Origin: CAVURW01 sp963743595
Lineage (GTDB): Bacteria; Verrucomicrobiota; Verrucomicrobiia; Methylacidiphilales; UBA1321
Reading direction: 5' to 3'
Length of the DNA: 64,000 bases
Assembly: GCA_963743595.1 (NCBI GenBank)
Contig: CAVURW010000259.1
Coordinates: 100,539-164,538 of the forward strand
A program made the position numbers and the translations under genes. Positions 9,048-17,567 of this stretch are shown here, one piece after another (position 1 is the first letter of the stretch; every line of letters starts with the position of its first letter). The notes below the pieces were generated by a model that saw only the letters and a list, made by a program, of their open reading frames with translations, made no database searches and was not told where the DNA came from.

Positions 9048-9500
9048 TTAGCGCCGACTTTTCATGACTTGAGCGATTTCGCGTTTAGCATCGGCTTTTT
9101 TCATGTCTTGCCGTTTATCGCCGCTGTTCTTACCGACTCCAACACCGAGCAACACCTTGAGTCGTCGATTCTTCCAGTACATTTTTAAGGCCACAAGCGC
9201 GCGGCCTTTGACCGAGATTTGGGAGAAGAGCTTCCGGATTTCTACCTTGTGGAGCAGGAGTCGCCGCACCGCTTTCGGCTCGTGATTGAAAAAGCTGGCC
9301 TGTTTGTAGGGCTGAATATCGAAGTTGTAGAGCCACGCCTCTTCCTTTTCGATTCGTGCGAAGGCGTCGGATAAATTCCCTTGGCCGGCGCGGATCGATT
9401 TGACCTCTGTTCCCTTCAGAACCAGGCCCGCCTCGTACGTATCCAGGATCTGGTAATCCCGAAGGGCTTTTCGATTTACAATTACTGGCGAGTCACTCAC
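9048..9500 (-). CDS. smpB: SsrA-binding protein SmpB
   Basis: Binds tmRNA and brings it to stalled ribosomes for trans-translation. The 150-residue protein carries the family hallmarks in order: N-terminal NRKALRDYQILDTYEAGLVL, GTEVKSIRAG, the NFDIQPYKQAS segment and the basic C-terminal tail GDKRQDMKKADAKREI, which sits in the decoding centre. Length and residues are normal. It is convergent with the gene ending at 9033, with a 14-base gap. No ssrA gene was found in the window. Confidence 0.95.
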   Translation of the reverse strand: MSDSPVIVNRKALRDYQILDTYEAGLVLKGTEVKSIRAGQGNLSDAFARIEKEEAWLYNFDIQPYKQASFFNHEPKAVRRLLLHKVEIRKLFSQISVKGRALVALKMYWKNRRLKVLLGVGVGKNSGDKRQDMKKADAKREIAQVMKSRR

Positions 9501-9596
9501 GGTAACCGTGAAGTGTACCAGAGGCGCGCCAGAAAGAGTAGGCTAAAGGCTGGAGCATTTTCCGGTTACGAGAATTAATCTTGCTCTATTCGCCAC

Positions 9597-9630
9597 AAAA
9601 AGCGGCTGACTCGTTGGAATCAGCCGCTTT
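9597..9630 (-). terminator. Rho-independent terminator of the small secreted protein gene
   Basis: An inverted repeat with arms AAAGCGGCTGA and TCAGCCGCTTT around a 10-base loop. Read leftward, the second arm runs into a T-rich tail (CGCTTTTTG). It lies just downstream of the gene ending at 9655 on the same strand. Confidence 0.8.
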
Positions 9631-9654
9631 AAATGTGTTAATTGTTACTCTAGA

Positions 9655-9930
9655 TTAGAACTGGACGTTGAAGAATATTCCGTTGCTCCAAAAACCATAT
9701 TGGCCATTGAAGAACACGACATGATGGTGATGCCAGTAATAATCGTGATGATAGCTGGGTTGATAATATCCGCCATGGTAGCCATTGTTGGAGTATCCTT
9801 CGTGGGAATAACCGTTATTGGAGTTTCCTCCGTGGTTCCATCCGTCCGCCATAGCGACAGGTGTTGTACCAAGCGCAAAAGCGGAAACAGTGAGTGTTGC
9901 AATGAGGAGTTTGAGTGATTTGATGTTCAT
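9655..9930 (-). CDS. Small secreted His/Gly/Tyr/Asn-rich protein
   Basis: A 91-residue protein from the ATG at 9930. A classic signal peptide (MNIKSLKLLIATLTVSAFAL, cleavage after a PVAMA-like site) is followed by a mature part full of imperfect NNGYSHEGYSNNGYHGG repeats and a HHHH run, ending VFFNGQYGFWSNGIFFNVQF. The His runs suggest metal binding, which is inference. The upstream TTG at 9990 is less likely because it would place the signal peptide 20 residues in. A strong terminator follows at 9597-9630. Confidence 0.6.
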   Translation of the reverse strand: MNIKSLKLLIATLTVSAFALGTTPVAMADGWNHGGNSNNGYSHEGYSNNGYHGGYYQPSYHHDYYWHHHHVVFFNGQYGFWSNGIFFNVQF

Positions 9931-9999
9931 AAGTGAATCTCTTTCTACTAGATTAGATGTCTGAGAAAGGGAAAGTATCACTAAAACCACATTACAAAT

Positions 10000-11106
10000 T
10001 TAAAAGGATGACAACGTAAGCCGTAAACGACTCTTAAAATCGAGCAGAAACTTCTCGTTATCCGGCCCCATCGGAATCACGGCCCGGCGCACCTTTTTGC
10101 GGAAGAGCTTTAGGTTTTCCTCCGCGCCGGGAAGATCCATTTTATTCCCCACAATCAGGTAGGGACGCTCGGCCAATTCCTTTTGATAGAGGCGAATCTC
10201 CTTGCGGAGCATCGCAAAATCATCGCGTGGATCACGGCCTTCCGAGCCCGCCATATCGATGACGAACAGCAGGAGACGGCAACGTTCGATGTGCCGGAGA
10301 AACTCGTGACCGAGTCCGACGCCCGCATGCGCGCCTTCGATCAGACCGGGAATATCGGCCACAGTTAGCCGCGCGAAATCGGGGTATTCCAGAACGCCGA
10401 TGGTCGGTTCTAGCGTTGTAAACGGGTACGGCGCGATCTTCGGGTGCGCGTGGGAAATTCGGCTGAGGAGTGTCGATTTACCGGCGTTCGGGTAGCCGAC
10501 TAGACCAGCGTCGGCGATGGACTTAAGCTCAAGCTGGAACTGCCCTTTCTCGCCCGTTTCCCCCTCCTCGTACCGGCGAGGGGCTTGGTTCACCGAAGAC
10601 TTAAAGTTCATGTTACCGCGTCCGCCCCGTCCGCCTTTGCAGAGGACAAATCGTTGCCCGGCTTGAACAAGATCGGCGACGAGTTCCAGAGGAACGGTGC
10701 GGTCAGGGAGCGGCACCAAATCGCCCACGCCGGGTTCAATCGGTGGAAGGTTGAGCGCTTCTTCATCGGGGTCGGGCTCGCGAATTCGCGCTTCAGCGAT
10801 GAGGGCTTCAGGCATGCGGCTGACGACCGTGCCGGGAGGGACTTCGATGATACAATCGAGCCCACCTTTGCCGGTCATTTGCCGTTTACCGCCGGACTCA
10901 CCATTTTTGGCGAATTGATGGGGCGAGTAACGCAGCTTGATCAAATTATTTATCTGCGGATTAACCACCACGACCACATCGCCGCCTTTGCCGCCGTTAC
11001 CGCCATCCGGACCACCCTCCGGTCGGTTCTTTTCTCTTAAAAAGCTGCAAATACCGGTTCCCCCGTTACCAGCTCGAGCCATGATTCGTACGCGATCGAC
11101 AAACAT
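10000..11106 (-). CDS. obg: GTPase Obg/CgtA
   Basis: Essential ribosome-associated GTPase acting in 50S assembly and stress control. The 368-residue protein has the glycine-rich Obg fold at residues 1-160 (ARAGNGGTG, GPDGGNGGKGGDV), then the G domain with the P-loop GYPNAGKST, the DIPGLIEGAH switch II and the NKMD specificity motif. No extended C-terminal OCT domain is present. It is the third gene of the rplU-rpmA-obg group. Its ATG is preceded by a GC hairpin and T-rich stretch rather than a Shine-Dalgarno sequence. Confidence 0.95.
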   Translation of the reverse strand: MFVDRVRIMARAGNGGTGICSFLREKNRPEGGPDGGNGGKGGDVVVVVNPQINNLIKLRYSPHQFAKNGESGGKRQMTGKGGLDCIIEVPPGTVVSRMPEALIAEARIREPDPDEEALNLPPIEPGVGDLVPLPDRTVPLELVADLVQAGQRFVLCKGGRGGRGNMNFKSSVNQAPRRYEEGETGEKGQFQLELKSIADAGLVGYPNAGKSTLLSRISHAHPKIAPYPFTTLEPTIGVLEYPDFARLTVADIPGLIEGAHAGVGLGHEFLRHIERCRLLLFVIDMAGSEGRDPRDDFAMLRKEIRLYQKELAERPYLIVGNKMDLPGAEENLKLFRKKVRRAVIPMGPDNEKFLLDFKSRLRLTLSSF

Positions 11107-11115
11107 AAAAATGAA

Positions 11116-11146
11116 GGGCGGGCTCCTCGATTAAGAAGACCCGCCC
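11116..11146 (-). terminator. Hairpin plus T-run between rpmA and obg
   Basis: Arms GGGCGGG (11116-11122) and CCCGCCC (11140-11146) enclose a 17-base loop. Reading leftward, the second arm is followed by TTCATTTTT and then directly by the obg ATG. This has the form of an intrinsic terminator or attenuator that could lower obg expression relative to the ribosomal protein genes. Confidence 0.6.
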
Positions 11147-11171
11147 GGTTTTGGGAGAAGACTATCAAGGG

Positions 11172-11450
11172 CTAGACAGCCACGGGTAGAGCAGCAGCAG
11201 CCGTGGTCGGAAGCAGAACGTGAATGCGGCGATTTTCGCGGTCGAACTTCACGATGCCGTCGATGAGCGCGAACAGCGTGAAATCACGGCCCATGCCGAC
11301 ATTGTTGCCGGGGCGAAAACGTGTGCCGCGCTGACGAATGATGATGTTTCCGGCGCGAACGGCTTCGCTACCATATTTTTTGACGCCAAGACGTTTGCTA
11401 ACGCTATCGCGTCCGTTCTTAACACTACCTTGACCTTTCTTATGTGCCAT
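11172..11450 (-). CDS. rpmA: 50S ribosomal protein L27
   Basis: Large-subunit protein whose N-terminus reaches the peptidyl-transferase centre. The 92 residues begin MAHKKGQGSVKNGRDS and contain the conserved AGNIIIRQRGTRFRPG. The N-terminus has no Firmicute-type cleavable extension. An Ala/Val-rich C-terminal extension (PTTAAAALPVAV) is slightly unusual. It sits between rplU and obg. Confidence 0.97.
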   Translation of the reverse strand: MAHKKGQGSVKNGRDSVSKRLGVKKYGSEAVRAGNIIIRQRGTRFRPGNNVGMGRDFTLFALIDGIVKFDRENRRIHVLLPTTAAAALPVAV

Positions 11451-11482
11451 GAGGGTACTCTTTCTTTTTTAAAATGGGTTAA

Positions 11483-11797
11483 TTAGATGGCGATGCTGGT
11501 GACCTTAACGCGGCTGAGTTGTTGGCGATGACCAACCGTCCGGTGATAACCTTCCCGGCGTTGGTACTTGTAAGCGACGACCTTCTTGGCCTTTATCTCT
11601 TCGACCAGTTCCAGGCCGACCTTTGCGCCCGAAACGGTGGGTTTGCCAATATGGGACTGGCCATCGCGCACCACCAGGAGAACGTCTGAGATGGTGATGG
11701 TCTTCTCGTTTTCAGGAAAATCCTGAAGTTCGATATCGAGAGTATCTCCCTCGGTAACTTTATATTGCTTTCCCCCGGCGCGAATAACGGCAAACAT
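11483..11797 (-). CDS. rplU: 50S ribosomal protein L21
   Basis: Large-subunit protein. I start at the ATG at 11797 (MFAVIRAGGKQYKVTEGD, the usual N-terminus, 104 residues), preceded by AGGGAG at good spacing. The GTG/ATG starts further upstream give a non-homologous leader. The C-terminal signature YQRREGYHRTVGHRQQLS is intact. It is first in the rplU-rpmA-obg operon and divergent from the squalene-hopene cyclase gene, so 11798-11913 should hold both promoters. Confidence 0.96.
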   Translation of the reverse strand: MFAVIRAGGKQYKVTEGDTLDIELQDFPENEKTITISDVLLVVRDGQSHIGKPTVSGAKVGLELVEEIKAKKVVAYKYQRREGYHRTVGHRQQLSRVKVTSIAI

Positions 11798-11913
11798 GAT
11801 GTGGCTCCCTAAAATTTGTGATGTTGGAACCTGCGATACTATCAAGCGTCGGGGTTAAGGCAAGCGGAAAAAGAAAGGAGGCTCGAATTTCGCGATGCTG
11901 GGAGGAGATTCCG

Positions 11914-13959
11914 TTGACCAGCAGGCCTCAAATTCATTATCCTCCCATGCTCACCATGAGCATTGCTCCGACCCCCGCCCCTGCACCGATTCCTCCTCGC
12001 AATACAATCACGGTAGCGCCCGAAGCGTTCAAGGCGCGCTCCCCTCTCGGACAAAGCGCTGCGGAGGCGATTCGCAAGTCTCAAGAATATTTGCTCAGCA
12101 TTCAAAAGCCGGACGGGCATTGGGTTGGGGAGCTCTTTGTCGATACCACGCTCATCTCGGATATCGTGGCGCTCATGCACTGGATGGGCGACGTCGATTT
12201 CAGCAAGCAAGCCCGTTGCGTCAAGCATTTGCTCGATCGTCAGATGCCCGATGGCGGCTGGAATATCTACGCGGGCGGGCCGAGTGAACTGAATAGCACG
12301 GTAAAAGCCTATTTCAGCCTGAAGCTGGCCGGTTTTTCGCCCGATGATCCCCGCATGATCGGTGCGCACGATACGATTGTGCGCCTAGGGGGTATTCCCC
12401 GCGCGAACACCTACACGAAATTGTTCTTGGCGATGTTTGGGCAGTATCCCTGGAAGCATTTGCCGATCATTCCCGTTGAGATCATTTTGTTACCGAATTG
12501 GCTTTTCTTTAATATCTACGAGATGTCGTCATGGAGCCGCGCGATGGTCGTGCCCCTCTCGATCATCAACCACTTTAAGCCGACCAAGTTTTTGCCCCCA
12601 GAAAAGCAGCTTCATGAGCTTTTTCCCTACGGAACTGAGCACTCGGACTTGGGCCTGAAATTCGATTCCAAGCTCTTCACCTGGAAGAATTTCTTCCTCG
12701 GCTGGAATCGCGTCCTCACCTTTCTGGACACCCTGCCGTGGAAGCCCTTTCGCAGTGCTGCCCTGAAAAAAGCGGAAGCCTGGATATTAGAGCGCGTCGC
12801 CCCCGGTTCTGACGGCCTCGGAGCAATTTTCCCCTCGATGATGTACACGCTCATGGCGCTGAAAACGCTGGGGTACGGCGATGAAAACCCGGTCATGCGC
12901 AAGTGCATAAAAGACTTCCTCGATTTAGAGGTCTACGACGAAAAGAATAACGATTTCCGGATGCAGCCCTGCTTCTCACCTATCTGGGATTCCGCCATCA
13001 CTGCATTTTCGCTTTCGGAGTCCGGCGTGCCGAAAGACGATCCTCGCCTGCAAAAATGTGCGGAGTGGATGATCGCGCGTGAGGTGAAAGATTTTCGTGG
13101 TGATTGGAAGCACAAGAACCCGACTAAGCACACGTCCGGCTGGGCGTTCGAGTATAATAACAAGTACTACCCAGATGTGGACGACACTTTTAAGGTGCTC
13201 ATGGCCCTCAGCGTGATCCAGTTGCCCGATGAAAAGACGAAAAAAGAGGTGATGGACCGGGCGCTGGCGTGGGCCGCCAGTTTCCAATGCAAAAACGGCG
13301 GCTACGGGGCGTTCGACAAGGACGTGACGAAGAAGTGGCTCCAAGACGTTCCCTTTGCCGATCACAACGCGATTCTCGATCCACCTTGCAGCGATATCAC
13401 CTCCCGCGCGGTGGAGGTGTTTGGCCGGATGGGCATGAGCAGCAAAACGCCGATGATCAAACGCGCGCTGCGGTTTATCAAAGAGACGCAGTTGCCGGAT
13501 GGATCGTGGGAAGGGCGCTGGGGCGTGAATTATATTTACGGAACGTGGCTCGTGTTGCGCGGACTCCGGCAGATCGGCGAGGACATGAATCAAGATTGGA
13601 TATTACGCGGTCGGCAGTGGATCGAATCGTGTCAAAATCCCGATGGCGGCTGGGGAGAATCGCCGGCGACTTACGAAAACCCGAAGCTGAAGGGTCGCGG
13701 CGAAAGCACACCTTCACAAACGGCGTGGGCATTGATGGGTCTGGTAGCGGCGAGTGATCGAACGACCCAATATATTCGGCGTGGCGTGGAGTATTTGTGC
13801 CGTACCCAGAATCCGGATGGGTCCTGGACAGAAAACTTGATTACAGGTACAGGATTCCCAAAAGTATTCTATCTAAAATATGATATGTACCGGAATAATT
13901 GGCCTTTGTTGGCATTGGCTGACTACTCGAAATTGGCCGCTAAAGAGGGTCAATTTTAG
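11914..13959 (+). CDS. shc: Squalene-hopene cyclase
   Basis: Membrane-bound triterpene cyclase that converts squalene to hopanoids. It has the alpha/alpha-barrel fold with several QW repeats (QKPDGHW, QMPDGGWNIY, QLPDGSW, QNPDGGWGES, QNPDGSW) and the catalytic acid motif DVDDTF near residue 420, matching bacterial DXDD rather than the oxidosqualene-cyclase form. Start: a TTG at 11914 has a strong GGAGGAG six bases upstream (11901-11907), giving 681 residues. ATG codons at 11947 and 11956 lack any ribosome-binding site. No squalene synthase genes are adjacent. Confidence 0.93.
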   Translation: MTSRPQIHYPPMLTMSIAPTPAPAPIPPRNTITVAPEAFKARSPLGQSAAEAIRKSQEYLLSIQKPDGHWVGELFVDTTLISDIVALMHWMGDVDFSKQARCVKHLLDRQMPDGGWNIYAGGPSELNSTVKAYFSLKLAGFSPDDPRMIGAHDTIVRLGGIPRANTYTKLFLAMFGQYPWKHLPIIPVEIILLPNWLFFNIYEMSSWSRAMVVPLSIINHFKPTKFLPPEKQLHELFPYGTEHSDLGLKFDSKLFTWKNFFLGWNRVLTFLDTLPWKPFRSAALKKAEAWILERVAPGSDGLGAIFPSMMYTLMALKTLGYGDENPVMRKCIKDFLDLEVYDEKNNDFRMQPCFSPIWDSAITAFSLSESGVPKDDPRLQKCAEWMIAREVKDFRGDWKHKNPTKHTSGWAFEYNNKYYPDVDDTFKVLMALSVIQLPDEKTKKEVMDRALAWAASFQCKNGGYGAFDKDVTKKWLQDVPFADHNAILDPPCSDITSRAVEVFGRMGMSSKTPMIKRALRFIKETQLPDGSWEGRWGVNYIYGTWLVLRGLRQIGEDMNQDWILRGRQWIESCQNPDGGWGESPATYENPKLKGRGESTPSQTAWALMGLVAASDRTTQYIRRGVEYLCRTQNPDGSWTENLITGTGFPKVFYLKYDMYRNNWPLLALADYSKLAAKEGQF

Positions 13960-14033
13960 GGATCTTTCCCTCTGAATTACCTTTGCATCGGATTTTTTGA
14001 AACTAACATCACAGCGCAACGTCTAAAACCACA

Positions 14034-14426
14034 ATGTCATATCCGTATCGTTTCATAATACTTGTCATACCGCTCCTCCTTTCCGGCTGTGCGGACGATG
14101 ATAATCTGATTGTTTCTAACCCGCCTCCCGCTCCTTATCCGCCACCCCCACCACCGCCAAGCGCTGTTTACGTCCCTGCACCCGCACCCCCACCGGCAGT
14201 CGTTTACGCTCCGGGGCCGCCACCCCCTGCGCAGTACGAAGTGTTGCCGCCACCTCCCTTCTACGGGGCTGCGTGGATCCCTGGGCATTGGCATTGGAAC
14301 GGCTACGCTTATGTGTGGCATCATGGCCACTACGCTCAACCGCCTCATCCTCATGCAGTTTATCAGCCCGGCGTTTGGATCAACATTGGTGGCAGCTGGG
14401 GCTGGCACGAAGGTCGTTTCCATTAA
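14034..14426 (+). CDS. Proline-rich lipoprotein with WxxGHW-type repeats
   Basis: A 130-residue exported lipoprotein: signal peptide with lipobox LLLSGC, then a Pro-rich spacer (about residues 28-78, PPPPPPSAVYVPAPAPPP). The C-terminal part is built of aromatic/His repeats (WIPGHWHWNGYAYVWHHGHY, YQPGVWINIGGSWGWHEGRFH). This resembles the YXWQ/WXXGXW repeat proteins of unknown function common in the envelope of Gram-negative bacteria. It starts 74 bases after shc, possibly with its own promoter. Confidence 0.7.
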   Translation: MSYPYRFIILVIPLLLSGCADDDNLIVSNPPPAPYPPPPPPPSAVYVPAPAPPPAVVYAPGPPPPAQYEVLPPPPFYGAAWIPGHWHWNGYAYVWHHGHYAQPPHPHAVYQPGVWINIGGSWGWHEGRFH

Positions 14427-14566
14427 GGACGCAGCGGGTTCCCCTTGGCAGATCTGACAGTGGCTTAGCGCTCGGCTTTAGTCACTGCGGTCCGCTAGGG
14501 ACATTTTGATTTGATCTGGATACTGTTGTTCGTTATTCTTCGCCCTCACTCAAACCAGGAGAACGT

Positions 14567-14811
14567 ATGGCATCTATTATCAATCAACTGGACGACGCGC
14601 CCTTTTTTCGAAACGAGTAGCAAGCGCCGTCGTGGATTCCCCTCAGAAACGAAGGTCAAAAAGGGGCATCGAATCGTTAACGGGAACAAAGAGCTGATGG
14701 AAAAGCTCGGTCGCAATGACCTCTGTCCTTGCGGCTCCAGCCGGAAATTTCAAGAAGTGTTGTCTACGTACCGGACGACATGATGGGGCCCTGCGCGACC
14801 ACTACTTTTAG
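14567..14811 (+). pseudogene. Small SEC-C motif protein broken by two frameshifts
   Basis: An ATG at 14567 with AGGAG five bases upstream starts MASIINQLDDAPFF and stops at once in frame. A shift at the T6 run near 14604 continues ETSSKRRRGFPSETKVKKG and ELMEKLGRNDLCPCGSSRKF. A second shift near 14751 (one extra C) restores the expected KKCC zinc ligands and a plausible end (TGRHDG...DHYF, TAG at 14809-14811). SEC-C motifs are zinc-binding tails of SecA and stand-alone proteins. The two breaks point to a decaying gene or two sequencing slips. Confidence 0.65.
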
Positions 14812-15046
14812 GTAATGGCCGTCGAACGAACGTAAGTAACGGGAACCCCGCTTTTCGTTACTTAGGTTCCTTTCATGTTTCTCCAGCTTCGACCGCTGGT
14901 TTAATAGCCTCAATCCTGACATCACCGGTCGCGGCGGATTCGGCAGGGGTGCAACTACGGATTTGCTCAAGAAGCGTATGCATCAGTGCATCAGTGCATC
15001 AGTGACAGGGAATCGACTCTCCCGGCCCTTTTGAACGGCAGGCGAG
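14812..15046. other. Non-coding gap with a short tandem repeat
   Basis: Nothing gene-like is seen here except three perfect copies of the octamer GCATCAGT at 14980-15003. They lie between the SEC-C relic and the 3' end of rpoN. Confidence 0.5.
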
Positions 15047-16459
15047 TTAACTCCGTTTGCGGAGATTCGAGGGAAGAATATTGAGCTCGGCTCGGTACTT
15101 AGCGACTGTTCTGCGGGCGAGCGGAATGCCACGCTCCGAGAGGATCTTTACCATTTCCTGATCCGAGAGCGGCTTGTGCGCGCTCTCACGATTCACCAGC
15201 TCGGCGATGGAGTCTTTGACACTGGTGTTGGACATCACTTCACCGGAGGCAGTTTGATAACCGGGCGTGAAGAAATACTTCAGCTCGAAAAGCCCGTGGG
15301 GTGTTTGGACGTACTTGTTCGCGAGCGCACGGCTTACGGTCGTCTCGTGCACGCCCACCACATCAGCGACTTGGCTCATGGTTAACGGTTTGAGATGCGA
15401 CGTTCCGTGCTCGAAGAAAGCCGTTTGACGTTTAACGATTTCATTCGCGATGTTTTGAATCGTCTGCTGGCGCTGATGCAGGCACTTGATCAAAAACTTG
15501 CCGGAGCGAATGCGGTCCTTCAGGTAATCTTTGATGCTGGGATCATGTCCATTTCCAGAGGCGAGCAGGTCTTTGTAGGTGTCACTGATGCGCAGGCGCG
15601 GAACGGGATCATCATTCATGATCACGATCCAGTTTCCGTCTGTGTCCCGCTCGATCGCCAGCTCGGCTTGAACGACATTTTGACGCAGATCGGAACTAAA
15701 TGTGGAGCCCGGACGGGGCTGGAGCGTCGAAATAAAATCGGCCGCCTGTTGGACACGTTCGAGCGGAATCTTGAGGGCTTTAGCGATCTCCTGATGCTTG
15801 CGTCGACCCAGGTCGCTGAAGTACTGCGAGACGACCGCCATTTCAACTTCGCGTTCTTTTCCCAGGCGACGGAGTTGTATAAGAAGGCAATCGCGCAGAT
15901 CAGCCGCAGCGACTCCGATGGGATCAAACGATTGAATCAGCGCGAGGGCTCGTTGCGCGATCGTGTAGTCGACGTGTGCAGCCTGGGCGATTTCAATCAG
16001 CGGGACCTGGAGATAGCCATTCTCATCCAAATTCCCGATGATCTCCTGGCCAGCTCGCAGGGTGTCGGGGTGGGACGTGGCTACGTTGAGCTGTTGCTGC
16101 AAGTGATCAGAAAGCTTCGGTGCCTCGACTTGCGAATCGAACAGAAATTGACGGCGCTCCGCAGCCTCCGGGTCATAGGGGGTGGAGGTGGAGTTGTTTT
16201 GGCTAAAGTACTCGCGCCACTCCTCGTCTCGCTTACGAAGTTGCTCGAGTTGCTGATCCCAATCTTCGGCCTCTGCAGAATCGGATTCGTGCTCGGATTC
16301 AGCACCGGCTTCTTCCAAGACGGGGTTGATTTGAAGTTCCTGCTGAATCAACGTTTGCAGCTCGAGAACAGGTGCCTGGAGAAATTGCAGCGACTGCTGC
16401 ATCTGGGGGGAGAGCGTTTGCCCCAGACTCAGATTTTGCTGCAAACTCATTCCCGACAT
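15047..16459 (-). CDS. rpoN: RNA polymerase sigma-54 factor
   Basis: Directs RNA polymerase to -24/-12 promoters and needs an AAA+ activator for open-complex formation. The 470-residue protein has the Gln/Leu-rich region I (LSLGQTLSPQMQQSLQFLQ), an acidic region II (about residues 58-100), the core-binding domain and a C-terminal RpoN box ARRTVAKYRAELNI. The second methionine (MSLQQNL) is also possible as start. A likely partner is the NtrC-type activator at 41077-42597. No phosphotransferase or hpf genes adjoin it. Confidence 0.96.
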   Translation of the reverse strand: MSGMSLQQNLSLGQTLSPQMQQSLQFLQAPVLELQTLIQQELQINPVLEEAGAESEHESDSAEAEDWDQQLEQLRKRDEEWREYFSQNNSTSTPYDPEAAERRQFLFDSQVEAPKLSDHLQQQLNVATSHPDTLRAGQEIIGNLDENGYLQVPLIEIAQAAHVDYTIAQRALALIQSFDPIGVAAADLRDCLLIQLRRLGKEREVEMAVVSQYFSDLGRRKHQEIAKALKIPLERVQQAADFISTLQPRPGSTFSSDLRQNVVQAELAIERDTDGNWIVIMNDDPVPRLRISDTYKDLLASGNGHDPSIKDYLKDRIRSGKFLIKCLHQRQQTIQNIANEIVKRQTAFFEHGTSHLKPLTMSQVADVVGVHETTVSRALANKYVQTPHGLFELKYFFTPGYQTASGEVMSNTSVKDSIAELVNRESAHKPLSDQEMVKILSERGIPLARRTVAKYRAELNILPSNLRKRS

Positions 16460-16583
16460 AGGAGCGGTCTAGCAGACGGGGACAGTGCCATCAAGCAGAA
16501 TTCATGCCATTTGAGCATTTTATCTAGTTGACAGCCTAGAGCACTCTTCGGCATTCTCCGGCGTTCTTCAAAAAAAACAGGCC

Positions 16584-17435
16584 TTACGTTGTGGGTGAGA
16601 CCACTTCCACCAGCTCCACATCATACGGCTGCGGCGTTACCATCGGGGCGGGAGTCGGCGTGGGGCCAGGAGTGGCTTTGACACTGGGATCAGGCGTCGG
16701 AGCTGGGAGCGTGGGGCCCGCGCCCAATACAAATGTGGAGCGCTTCCCGCCCGGTTTCATCGTCGCAATGACCTGCTTTAATCCGGGTAGAACGTCAGCG
16801 ACACTATTTTGCGCCGTGGAAGGAATGAAGTCCTTACCAAAAGTGTACGTGAATGTGTAGGAGTGCAGCGAAGCCAGACGCTGGTCGAGGTCTTTCTCTT
16901 GGTCTCCGAGCGCGTTTAACTGAGCGAGGATTTTGTCCGCCGCCGAACCTGTCGCCGAATTGTAGGAGGTCTGCAAGCCTGTTCTTGAGGCCTCAAGGCT
17001 CGTACGCTCGGCAGTCAGCGCTGTTCGTTCGGCATCAACCGATTTATTCAAGACGGCCTGTGTGTCTGCCGAAGCGGTGGTGATCGTTACAGTCACCGTG
17101 TCGCCCGTCTGTGGGTTATTACCAGTTCCAACGGTGAGGTCCTTGTATCGAATCCCGCCGACGGTTACGCCTTGGCTCAGCGGATGGGGATAATTAAAGA
17201 GCCGTTGCAGATCCGGGGTCAAAGCGCTAAGAGCGAGGTTCCCGACACCGTCTCGATGCATGATGTTCACGTAATCGCCATCCACGCCGAGGACTTTCAC
17301 CCCGTGATATTCCGTGCCGTCCTTAGTTTTCCAATCTGTGGGATAATTGGGCGGAGGTGTGGTCACTTGAGCTGAAGCAACCGTGAGAGACAAAACCATG
17401 CAGCTGGCGAGAAGTCGTAAGGGAAATCGCTTCAT
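16584..17435 (-). CDS. Secreted protein with FKBP-like domain interrupted by a coiled coil
   Basis: A 283-residue exported protein with signal peptide MKRFPLRLLASCMVLSLTVA. Residues about 35-75 (WKTKDGTEYHGVKVLGVDGD, ALSALTPDLQRLF) resemble the SLA1-like SH3 modules seen in PVC-group proteins. Residues 95-120 (IRYKDLTVGTG, QTGDTVTVTIT) match the first strands of an FKBP fold. A helical insert follows (SVDAERTALTAERTSLEASR), then FKBP-like late strands (DVLPGLKQVIATMKPGGKRS, final VELVEVV). A Pro-Thr linker lies near the end. Active-site residues are not conserved, so it is probably not an isomerase. Confidence 0.55.
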   Translation of the reverse strand: MKRFPLRLLASCMVLSLTVASAQVTTPPPNYPTDWKTKDGTEYHGVKVLGVDGDYVNIMHRDGVGNLALSALTPDLQRLFNYPHPLSQGVTVGGIRYKDLTVGTGNNPQTGDTVTVTITTASADTQAVLNKSVDAERTALTAERTSLEASRTGLQTSYNSATGSAADKILAQLNALGDQEKDLDQRLASLHSYTFTYTFGKDFIPSTAQNSVADVLPGLKQVIATMKPGGKRSTFVLGAGPTLPAPTPDPSVKATPGPTPTPAPMVTPQPYDVELVEVVSPTT

Positions 17436-17567
17436 AAGAACGCTTTCGAGATAATACTAAAATAGCGATGGGAGCAATCGTGCAGAGAAAAGAAAAGCAG
17501 TTATTTTTGCATCAAACCGAAAACTCCTAACCCGTTATGGCTCCAAATAATTATACCGAATAAACGG

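Noticed and set aside
14567..14811. Programmed ribosomal frameshifting in the SEC-C gene
   Set aside because: Two separate shifts in opposite contexts would be needed, and the second site has no slippery heptamer.
14764..14970. A 68-codon leftward frame across the SEC-C relic
   Set aside because: It overlaps the antisense of the SEC-C zinc motif, has odd composition and no start signal.
14980..15003. GCATCAGT triple repeat as an attachment or origin iteron
   Set aside because: Only three short copies, no AT-rich region, no initiator or integrase gene nearby.
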